A stretch of DNA of 64,000 bases. It comes from Trileptium ribeirensis. Taxonomy: Eukaryota; Nematoda; Enoplea; Enoplida; Thoracostomopsidae. Below are positions 50,430-60,600 of this stretch, one piece after another (within the stretch, counting starts at the first letter, position 1; each line of letters opens with the position of its first letter). The position numbers and the translations under genes were made by a program. Below the pieces are notes generated by a model. The model was not told the DNA's origin. It ran no database searches and was given only the letters and a program-made list of their open reading frames with translations. The DNA lies in the NCBI GenBank assembly GCA_030248225.1, contig JASANE010020473.1, positions 45,199 through 109,198 on the forward strand, written 5' to 3'.

Positions 50430-51450
50430 GGCGTTCGACGGTGGACCATTCCTGCACAACGAGTCAAACTGTAAACCGCGCTAGTTCGAATCAGTCCATG
50501 CCACTACACACGTGTGCAACCAACCGCACTCTACTCGCTTGATTTCTCAATTATTTTTGGTCGTCGGTTGCAGACTTTCTTCTTCAATACGATCTAGAGA
50601 AAGAAATCCGGCGGTGTAAAGTCAGGCGAGCTTGCGGGCTATTCCGCGGGGCCACGTCTTCCGATCCAACGATCAGCGAAATTTTCATCACGTAATGAGC
50701 ATGAGCACCGTCCTGTTGAGAGAAGAATTCATCATTATTGGGAACATGCATAGAAGCCGGCAGGAACTACTGGTTCAACATTTCCAGATAATTGTCCCTA
50801 GTCACAGTCTCATCAAAGAAGAATGGTGAGATTATTCCCTCAGAATGATGCACGCCGACCCAAACCTTGGTTCCAGCAGTGTGCTCTTGATGCTCGACGG
50901 TTTCGTGAAGATTTTCATATCCCCAATAACGATAGTTGTGACGGTTAATGTGTCCGTTCTATTTAAAAGTGCTCTCGTCAGTCCAAGCAACCCGATCTGC
51001 GAGCTCTGAGTCCTCATCCAGTTTGCTCAACCAGGATTCTGCAAACTCAATTCTTCGATCAAAATCGTGTTCGTTCAACTGATGCACCCGCTGTGGGATA
51101 AATGGGTTTAGTCAGGCCTTTGACAATACGGCAACTTGTTGGTTTTGATAGCCCAACTTGAATCGATAAGCGTTTGAGTGATTTGTGTGGCGACTGCAAC
51201 ATTTTCTCTTGAACCGACGCAACGTTCTACTCCGTAACGGCCGATTTAGGTCGTCCAGAGCGTGACAGGTCTGACACAGATCCAGTACTTTCAAACTTAC
51301 GATTCAGTGATCTAATAGGTGGTCTGAAAGGTGGAGCAGAGTCGGCATAATGGTGCCATGATCAAACTACGTCAGCCTATTGTTGGATTTACAGTATAAT
51401 CGAATAGCTAGGATTCTGTCATTAAGCGGCAACTGATATTGCGCCATTAT
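50430..51450 (-). pseudogene. mariner/Tc1-superfamily (DUF4817 + DDE_3) transposase, decayed
   Basis: The minus strand starts near 51446 with MAQYQLPLNDRI, typical of the N-terminal helix-turn-helix. STGSVSDLSRSGRPKSA (near 51280) and SPHKSLKRLS (near 51190), hallmarks of the linker region of this family, follow. Further on are QQDGAHAHY (50694-50721, second catalytic Asp), DRWIGRRGP (50648-50678), then a stop in place of the conserved Trp, and PDFTPPDFFL (50598-50625, third catalytic Asp). A C-terminal RRPKTIE-like piece follows. Several frameshifts and stops make it non-functional. The length of about 1 kb is close to a full transposase, so this copy is nearly complete but mutated. I did not find confident terminal repeats. 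It is the same broad family as the element at 15233-15977, in opposite orientation. Confidence 0.88.
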
Positions 51451-51454
51451 CGCA

Positions 51455-54250
51455 TTAATAATTAATTATGATATTGATGTAAAACATGATAAAAATAATT
51501 TGAATTGGTCAACTGATTACAAAGTTATGTAGTTTCAAAGTGGGAAACTTACTATGGAACAGGCAAAAAGCGGTACATGACAAAATGCTCATATAACAGA
51601 AAACATATGTAAATCAAAAAGTATGTACTCTTTCCATAGATGTTTAGTATATTACTATAAATATCTGTCAAACTTTGATATACTGTTTTCGTCCAACGAC
51701 AGCTTAGACGTTTGCGTTTGGTGTGAATATTGATTCATTAAATATTAAATCAGTTGCAGTTTTAGCTAATATCTTTGATAGAACTTTTCATAAAAGATTT
51801 CATAAAGTCTATTCTATTTGATACTAAATTGCACACCCCGAATAATAAATAACACGCATTCCGAACGAACTAAAAACAAAGAAATAAACGAACGAGCTTG
51901 AATTTGTCATAGAGGTTGACCGGCAGACTCTTCGGGCTTTTTTCGAATAATTTATCAAATAATATTGTACAAAGAATTGAATTATTGGAAAAGCCGGCAG
52001 CGAAATGTCAATGTTCATCTAGCGACGAAAGAAAACAAGCAGAACGCTGTGGTTTAGTCAACTACAACAGATCTTCATTTTGCTATTTTGTTGCTTGTGG
52101 CAAAACTGGTGCATGGTCGACGCAATACCATGCGCACAGAATGTATGTCATGGTAATATATGCTTGCATACTTACAGCTAAATGCACACTTTTTATAAAG
52201 CTTTCGTAATAGCTAACCTGCCAGAAATAGGTTCTGTAGGTGCCGTGACTACTGATACTGATACTGTAAGTGCATTTTATAACAACCAACAATCGCAAAC
52301 CTACGTGGCACATAAAAATCTATTTTTATGCACCTTATTGTTTTCACGTTGCGACGAAAATAACTTTATTTTTCAACCACAAGCAAAAGCGTAACAACGT
52401 ACAACATAAAATAGAATAGCCAATTTATGTCCTGTTTTCGTCGAAACTCTAAGATAGCTGATAAACATCCTTCTCAGCAGCGGATTTGGATCGGAATTTC
52501 CAAGAGTGGAAGCCAACGAACGACTCACCGCTGGATCAGTGAGCATAGAATAGAGATGAGAATTTCGGAACGCTGTCCGGCCGGCCGACACCTGATTCCG
52601 AACGAGCGGGTCGGGCCGTGCCAAAATGTTGCAGATCCGGGCTGGGTCGGGCAGACCTCGAATTTAAAAGAACGTTGGGACGAAAAGTTACGCTTCGTTG
52701 TCACCTCTGTCAAAGACCAAATGATTAGTGCAGGGTGCCATAATCTTGGGTTTCTTTTAAGAATTTCATCTCGGGTTAATTTCATTTATGCGTTCAACCT
52801 GTATAAACACGGCATTAAATTAAAAATATACGTACTGGATGCTGTGGTGGGACCGGTGGGTGCAGTGCATTTAGTGAGTAATTTGTTACTCCTAAAGGTC
52901 GGATTCCAAAGCCATATTGACCACCGTCCCTGAGCCCTCACACTATCGTCTCCCGCGCGGAAATATATCAGAAAAAATTGTGGCGATTACGAGCAAAATT
53001 ACAAAATTATGAGGAAAATTATGGGAACTGCGGAAAATTACGAGTAAAGGTTGGAGAAATTTATTGGTTTATTGCTGAAGCGCATCATCCCCACAGAAGC
53101 CATCTACGGTCCTCGGTTATACACGTATACTAATTATTTAGTCCCACAGCTTTTAAATATTGGCTAGCCTGCACATACCATCTGTACTATAGGAATTAGA
53201 ATGAATAGCTAACAAATCGTTTCCACATTTATTATATAACGTGTATTTCGTACAATATTGAATACGTTTTTGCACAACGGCGGCATGAACCAACACCGCT
53301 TGGCTGCGAGCATCGTACTGTGACCGCTACGCTATTCAGGAGCTGTTGCTGGGTTCGTTAAGGAACCTCAGAAAGCGAAGGAATTCGTAATGCACGTGCA
53401 ACTGCACACCCCATGGCAGGCACATTTATCGTAATGTTTCGTACTGTACGCTGCATAACGCATGTTACATTACACAGAAATTGAATGGTGTAAATGTAAC
53501 ATAAAACATATGGTATCTGTTGCGATGTCACACTACTTGATGGGTGGACAATAGCCTTGATATTTTTGCACCGTTTATTTCGTAACGAAACCTAAATATT
53601 AGAATGAATTTAGCAGTATCCACTTGTCGCTAAATTGAGCACTCAGAGTGATCACTTAGTAAAGCAGAGCCTAACCGGATCAAAACCATAAATTATAACA
53701 CTAAAATATAACTCTCATTTTGGTCCATAATATTGGTTTTGGCTATCTATTCTGTAGTTTGGATGGTGCTTAGAATATATTTATGAATACAGCCAATTAT
53801 TCGCAAGCTATGGGAAATTTAACCAATAAATCGGTTATTTTTGCGATCTTGTTTAGTTGCTAAAAGGATTATGGGCAAGATATTAAGCCAACAGATGCAA
53901 TATTTCAGGTCAAATCACCTTTTCTATAGCATTTTTTGTCATATTTAGCAGTTAGCATATTATACACCGCAACTAATAAAATCCCGCTTGATTTCGCCTA
54001 AAAGTGTGCGTTATTTAGCCCGTGCTAAAGGAAAGAATGATATACAGTTCAAATGCTTTTAACATCATATGTCGATGGCTAAACGAAAGCTATGGCAATT
54101 AAATTACCAATACCAGCCCAACTGTTGGTTCAGTTATATTTAATAACGAATCACAAATTTTAGCGCTTTCTCTTGAATTATAAATTAAAAAAGTTGTTTT
54201 GGCCACATGTAATAGGCATATCAAAATCAATATATATACAACTTTGGTAG
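51455..54250. other. no recognised gene; a CCGG-rich patch at 52575-52665
   Basis: AT-rich sequence. GTCCGGCCGGCCGACACC and GGGTCGGGCCG strings near 52576-52620 form a low-complexity GC patch. At 52950-53050 AAAATTACAAAATTATGAGG-like strings follow a short GC stretch, reminiscent of the tails at 21.8 kb and 11.6 kb. The 168-codon open frame at 52427-52933 crosses this patch and is not recognised. Confidence 0.4.
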
Positions 54251-54253
54251 ATA

Positions 54254-55410
54254 TGTAATAACGGTGACGCAGCTGCATGGCGCAACTTCCTAACACCATG
54301 CCCATACGACCCCGGCTATCATAACCTCAAGGGCGGACCCTAAGTTCTGAATTTTAACCACTTTTCTTGGTCAGACCCAAGAAGTTACGGAGCTTAGCAG
54401 GCCGCAGGCGCGCTTCACGGGGTGTGTTCGGACCCCGCCCGATTGGTTGCGCACGTGTCTAGTATCTTGGCATGATCGCTGAGGTCCCCCAGGGAGGTTG
54501 ACACCGAAACCTGCTCACAGGTCATAATGTCAAACCGATATTCCCTGTCTTAATCTAATGGAAGTTGATTTGCTTAGCGAATTTGCAATGAAACGTATGA
54601 TAATTTTGGTTTGGCTATGTGAATTTCGAACTCGGTTGAGCTATCCCTAGCCGAACACTTTGTTTGTTGTAGCCATATGGCCCCCACAGGGTTCCGACGG
54701 GCCCTGAAACGTTTAACGTCGGATGTTCTAGCTTACAACTTGATCTCCTGAGTGCGTAGATATCTAGAGGTAACGTTTTCCAATAAAATTTTATCTTTCG
54801 ATCGAGTGTAACTAGTAAGGCAATGAAATTCATAAGTAATTCGTTGGACCATTCTCGCTGCAATACCATCACTCTAGCAGGTCAATAAAGGTGGCGGACC
54901 GCTCGTGTCAGGGCTTGGGGTATTCTCGTCCGCAAGCCGTGGCACGAAGGGTCGGCCCGTCCAATTGGACGTCCTTATCACGCTAAGAATTCAATAACAC
55001 GGGCACGTCAATTGATTTTCAACAATTTATTTACAAATGAAGTACAAAGTCAATTAATAATGGGCATTGGGTAAAGTACTCGCGTAATTTGCAAACGATG
55101 ACAGTAATACGCTACCCGTCCGAGTATTCGTCCCCGTGTCTAATGCGAAGGAGGAGGGAGAGGCGCGAGCGAGGGCGTTCCCGGCTGGGCCGGACCAGAA
55201 TCAATATATCCGAGGCGTCCCACGTCGAACATTAACTAAGTCAATTGTCGCTCGGGCTATGCGTCTGGCGTGCTTCGAAGTTCGCTCTCAACAACATGCG
55301 GCGATGCCTGCAATTCGAGCCATGCGGGGAAGGGAGGGGTCTCGGTGTAGCAATGACCGGGCATGAGCTCGGGTGCGGAGAAAGCAGGGGCCTACCGTAC
55401 AAAATAAAAC
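54254..55410 (+). mobile_element. LTR-like terminal segment, copy 2
   Basis: The segment starts at TGTAATAACGGTGACGCAGC, the same sharp boundary as 34995. The first ~290 bp are nearly the same as copy 1. Then come islands such as TGGCCCCCACAGGGTTCCGACG (near 54679) and AGAAAGCAGGGGCC (near 55380). The hairpin present in copy 1 is replaced here by CGTCC-AATT-GGACG. Both copies are on the plus strand, 19.3 kb apart. They are too diverged outside the head, and have no gag-pol between them, to be a normal LTR pair. Confidence 0.6.
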
Positions 55411-55539
55411 TTATTCATGGTAATAAAATCAAATATGGTACACGGCATCTAGACTATGAGTTTTTTTATATATATATTAGCTATATATATAGTTCTATAT
55501 CTATATAATATCTCTCTTAGAGAATATTTTTTTCGCGGA

Positions 55540-56330
55540 TACTCTCTCCCCCCCCCGCTATACACAGCGACATTTGGAACAAAATTTTATAAAACAACAA
55601 ACGCGACCCTATAATATTTCCATACCTCTATAACCTTCCTTCAACTACCGATACTGCGTGCACACCCCACACGCTACACATACACACGCTCCCCACTAGA
55701 TCCACATAGACTCCCTCTCAGACCGACTCCCGCCCGCCGCGGAGAAAGTGCAACACGCAAGATACTGACAGAGATACAAGAGTAATCGCCAGCTTAATTG
55801 TAAATAGACAAAGAGATTCCTAACAAACACATAATACACAAGAAATAGAATATCCACATCCCACACTCACAACTATATATATAGCATCATACACTGTTAC
55901 AGAAATGCAAATCAGAAAATCAAATCAAAAAGACGAAAATACCAGAAACCCAAAAACAAAAAATTATAATAGTAACAAAGAAAACAAAACAAGGAGAATA
56001 GATAATAGAAAAAAAAAATGAGCAAAAAAAAAAATATAAAAAAAAAAAGAAAAAAAAAGACAAGAAAACAAGAAAAAAAAAAACCAAAAAAAACAAAAAA
56101 ACAAAAAACAAAAAAAACAAAAAAAAAAAAAACTATAAAACAAACAAACACCATAAACCAAAAAAAAAAAAAAAACACAAGTTAAATTGAATGTATGCCG
56201 GCAAACAACAAGAAAATGTTTAATAGATTGTACAATGAGAAGAATAAAATATAAAACGGAAATATAAAAAAAACTTATAGTAGAAAGCAAACATTTACAT
56301 TGATTCGCATAAACTTTCTAATAGTTAGCT
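55540..56330. repeat. strand-asymmetric C/A-rich then A-rich low-complexity tract
   Basis: After a run of ten C residues (near 55548), the plus strand is C/A-rich with little G to about 55900. From 55910 to 56180 it is largely A runs broken by single other bases. Minus-strand frames here read poly-Phe and are artefacts. It may be the eroded 3' tail of a retroelement following the LTR-like segment. Confidence 0.7.
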
Positions 56331-57870
56331 TAAAGCACATGTTTTTTAAGTTTTACTTAGTTTTCTTAAAAAAACAACTACCTTATTACTAAAGGTCTTA
56401 CCTAAGACCTCGACATGTAACAATAAAATCATTTTCAAGACAATTTGCTAAAAAAATAAAGTGCCTCAAAGCGCAATTTAATAGTTTAGACATAGTTATT
56501 ATGACTATTTCTATTATAAACTGCTTTCTAACATTATTATAATTATTAATATTATTATATTAATAAATTGTGCTTAATTCTGCGCGATCTGTACATAATG
56601 GGTGAAACTGTTTTCTTTTTTCGAGAAAAAAGGCGTTATTGAAATTGGAAATTCTGGAAAATTTACAAAATTTACAGCGAAATGTTGTAGCAACAACAAG
56701 ACATGAGCATCAATAATGTCGTTAAGAGAAGTATATAAGTGTATAATCATTGTTGAGAGACAATTAAATTTTGACTCACTTTTTTTCTATAATACGTCTA
56801 TGTCGTACATGCACACAATCTTCATATAATTAGCACGATTTTTTTATTCTTCGTAGATACGTAAAATAATATTCGTTAAATATTTATATTTTTTCTTTAC
56901 CTAAAAATTCTAAAATCTGAGCAGCCGATTTTGTACGATGCGAAATACTGAATAAAACATAAATCTAGGTATATCACATCATATATAGGTAATAATGTGC
57001 AAAATTCGTTACATATTCCGATTGCTTTCAACGTTATATTGTAAACGATGATATTATATGGCGGTGGTAGTGATCTCGATTTTGTTTCTGAGAATCTTAC
57101 TATTAAAACTAATCAGTAATCAAAAAATGACAAATACCATCGTAATTATATTAATGAAAAGTTTAGTTGGAAAGCAGAGTAGTGATTAGTTATTTCTAAA
57201 CGTTTTATTACTCGCTTTGACGTATGCCGTATTGCCTATTATAAGTGTGAAAGGCCCAATACATTTTTAAATGTTTCAATAAACATTACTTAGGTTGTTT
57301 AAAGCAAAATTCATTGTTACTGATTAATTCAGTTGCTAAGGGAATTTTGGCAAGATAAAAAGTCAGCCTGCCCAATATATAACACTGTAAAATTATTTCA
57401 TCACTTCAGTGGTTAGCATGTTCTAGACGAAAACAAAAACTCTACCTGATTTTAGTCTACGAGCTGGCGTTGTTAGATCCTGCTCACGGAAAAGGGGACG
57501 TATAGTTATATCCTTTTAAAATAACGTCCTGGCAGTTAAACGCAAAGTATGAAAAAACTAGATATTAGCTAATCTTATGAGCCATAGCCGTTGTTGCAAT
57601 AAAATAATGCTTAGTACAGTAGCCAAGATACTATAAGCATTCTTATACAGCTGAATAATTTCATTTAGTATAAGAAATAAATATTAATGCTTTCTCTTGG
57701 CGTAGAGGTTTTAGAAAATGGTATTGGTTTCATGCAATAGACTTTGCAAAACCCTGTAAATTTATTAATTTGTAGATATCAACTGGCGTAACGGCTACAA
57801 ATTGCGGACACCCAAAGACATTATACAAATAAGTAGTGGTTGCTATTAACTGGGCAAACACGTTGGTGAT
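56331..57870. other. no recognised feature
   Basis: Very AT-rich sequence. A weak box A-like CAGTGGTTAGCATGTT near 57408 hints at another SINE fragment, but no box B is clear. Confidence 0.4.
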
Positions 57871-57874
57871 TATG

Positions 57875-58840
57875 TATACATTTATTTATAAGGTTTAGAA
57901 TTGTGCAATGTTAAACTTTATCTCAAGCCACGTTACGATTTAACACTTTCAACACAAAAGGTATCCCACTAGGCTACGATTTAAAACTATCAAGAAAAAA
58001 CTGGTTTATATTACATACATTTATTTATAAGGTTTAGAATTGTGAAATGTTAAACTTTATCTCAACCCACTTACGAATTAACACTTTCAACACAGAAGGT
58101 ATCCCACTGGGCTACAAATTACGATTTAAAACTATCAAGAAACTGGTTTATATTGTATACATTTATCTATAAGGTTTAGAATTGTGAAATGTTAAACTTT
58201 ATCTCAACCACTTATGATTTAACACTTTTAACACAAAAAGGTATCCCACTGGGCTACGATTTAAAGTTATCAAGAAACTGGTTTATATTGTATACATTTA
58301 TTTATAAGGTTTAGAATTGTGAAATGTTAAATTTCCATCATCAACCCACTTACGAATTAACACTTTCAACACAAATGGTATCCAACTGGGCTACAAAGTA
58401 CGATTTTAAACTATCAAGAAACTGGTTTATTGTATACATTTATTTATAAGGATTAAGAATTGTGAAATGTTAAACTTTATCTCATCCCACTTACGATTTA
58501 ACACTTTCAAAAGGAATCCAACAGGGCTACGATTTAAAACTATCAAGAAACTGGTTTATATTGTATACATTTATTTATAAGGTTTAGAATTGTGCAATGT
58601 TAAACTTTATCTCAAGTGATGTTACGATTTTAACACTTTCAACACAAAAGGTATCCCACTAGGCTACGATTTAAAACTATCAACAAACTGGTTTATATTG
58701 TATACATTTATTTATAAGGTTTTAATTGTGAACGTTAAACTTTATCTGAACCCACTTACGATTTAACACTTTCAACTATAAACATATCCCCACTGGGCTA
58801 CGATTTAAAACCATCAAGAAACCGGTTTATATTGTATACA
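57875..58840. repeat. seven-unit tandem array, 131-142-bp period
   Basis: Each unit carries TATACATTTATTTATAAGG, AATGTTAAACTTTATCTCA, GATTTAACACTTTCAACAC and CTATCAAGAAACTGGTTTAT. Starts lie near 57875, 58014, 58156, 58291, 58433, 58564 and 58701, with a partial end near 58836. Units differ by small indels. No reading frame persists. Confidence 0.95.
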
Positions 58841-59479
58841 AAGACATATTGTAGCACATAGGTGGGATAAAATCTAGTAGTATTTGTACTGCCGGTTAAA
58901 ATTCAGCAACAAACGAGCGCAATATCGCCAAAATATCTCCATCGGTTATGTCGCATAAGTAACGTCTTCGTTCATGCCTCACTGGTCTTTCTAAAACTTG
59001 CGTAAACTCAGAACAGAAGTTGAAACCATATCTCGTCAAACATACCTATATAGAGCTTAAATATCTCTACAAAACGAGCCGCATATATGTCGTATGGATT
59101 ATGGGGACGAGTCTTTTTGTGTATTTCGACCCTCATGCGAGTCTTAAAATCCAATGTTTTTTACCTTGGTAGCCTCCTTAGCAACGCAACATACGCACCT
59201 ACTTATATACATAGAGTCTACCTTTTATGTCCAACACTACCAATTGACAACAACGGGTATTTACGTAGCGGCATTGTCTTGACTGGACGTTTGGAGTACC
59301 TTTCCACGCGCAATGATGTTTGTTCGCATTCCGAGAGGTTAAATTTTTCAACAAACTATGCACAATATATCAGTATTGGTTATATCAATATATAACTGTT
59401 CTCGTACTTCGTGCGTCGTGGATCATTATAAAACAAATGAATTAATTTAACTTGACTTACAACATGTACGCCCTTATTG

Positions 59480-60290
59480 GCCTGTGCCAACCCATCGAAA
59501 ACGTCCTCGAATGAATTAATGCTTTCCATCGGTTGCGATCCGTTGCAATCTCAGGACGCATCTCCTTTCCATCTGGCCGATTCCATCCGCAGGATTTTTT
59601 TGTATCCAGGCTCTGGATCGGCAAATTATGTGCTCCACGTTGGCCGATGAGGTCCTTTAGCAACATGCGCCCCAATTATCGTAACTACCATTCCACTATG
59701 AATTATTTTGCGGACGGTCTTGAAACCTTATCCTGACCTCAGCGTCAGAGGCGTATTTCTGGCAGCGAACGCTTAAGGTTTGTATCCATCAGCGATGTTC
59801 GAATGTTTCCAGCTGATGTATATCAACTAATAATAACTACCAAGACTCAGACCCATAAAGTGAGAGGAATCGAATAAAAGCGCTGGAGACCCGAGCCATC
59901 ATCACGTCTCTTCTTTTGAATAATTTGTGGTCTACGCCATTATATGCGATCTGAGCATTATATATCGGCTTCAAAATTTTGATTTAGTTCCACCACATAC
60001 GTCGATGTCACTACTAAGATAATGAAATGAGTCAACCATTTCCAGTGGGCCACTGATTTGTATTATACAGAGCATAGTAACGACATAACAAACCATCAAC
60101 TTAGTCTTATACGCATAGATAGCTAGACCTACTTAATAAGCCACTTGTTCCAATCGGTCCCTCCTGTTCATCATATTAGATTCTGACTATTCTAGTAGTG
60201 CCATGTCATGAGCGAAGTCTAGGTCGCAGAGCTACCCACCGTTTCTGCTTCCAATGCGGTTTACTTGACTGCTGTGTGCAGAGCACATTG
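59480..60290 (-). pseudogene. non-LTR retrotransposon reverse transcriptase, C-terminal relic
   Basis: Read on the minus strand from 60290 down, the order of conserved blocks is that of RTE/CR1-type reverse transcriptases. CDLDFAHDMALLE (60190-60229) corresponds to the catalytic box, normally FADD. VGL and, after a gap, YKTKLMV (60092-60112) follow, then EMVDSFHYLSS (60007-60040). VSSAFIRFLSLYGSESW (59840-59890) corresponds to the LLYGCETW block. DAEVR (near 59735) and IATDRNRWKALIHS (59505-59550) are the usual C-terminal blocks. One catalytic Asp is His, and stops and frameshifts are frequent. The N-terminal endonuclease and fingers are missing. RTE is my best clade guess. Confidence 0.8.
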
Positions 60291-60489
60291 CATTGAATGG
60301 AGAGTCTGGAATTATGCGAATTTTGAAACGAAGGCAAACCAAAGAACTGCAACATATGGAACACCACAATATCACGTCAGACAGCTGCATGACTCTTACA
60401 TTGACAGAATGAGCACCATATAATGTCTATGGATTATGTAGACATGTGCTTTTCGTGTATTTCAGCACTCATGAGACTTTTTAACTTTT

Positions 60490-60600
60490 AATTCATGCAG
60501 TTGCTCTGGTGCAAGGCTCTGCTTCAAACCGTCAGCCGGTAACAGATTCGTCAACACTAGTCTAAATGCAAACTAATTCATGAAGTAAAGGGTTAAAATT
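60490..60600 (+). repeat. tRNA-derived SINE-like fragment 3
   Basis: CCGGTAACAG, TCAACACTAGTC and AAATGCAAACTAATTCATGAAGTAAAG match the body of the SINE-like element at 24945-25080 closely. The tRNA-like head is hardly recognisable. Just upstream (60432-60480) lies a short string GTGTATTTCAGCACTCATGAGACTTTTT, similar to strings at 59110-59150 and 33517-33555. Confidence 0.6.

Noticed and set aside
52427..52933. 168-codon plus-strand open frame, the longest seen in the window
   Set aside because: It runs across a CCGG-rich low-complexity patch that removes stops by composition. No domain is recognised and there is no gene context.
34995..55410. A single 20-kb LTR retrotransposon bounded by the two LTR-like segments
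   Set aside because: There is no gag-pol between them, the two segments are strongly diverged beyond the first ~290 bp, and several unrelated repeats lie between.
55912..56290. Minus-strand frames rich in Phe, Leu and Val
   Set aside because: They are translations of the A-rich low-complexity tract.
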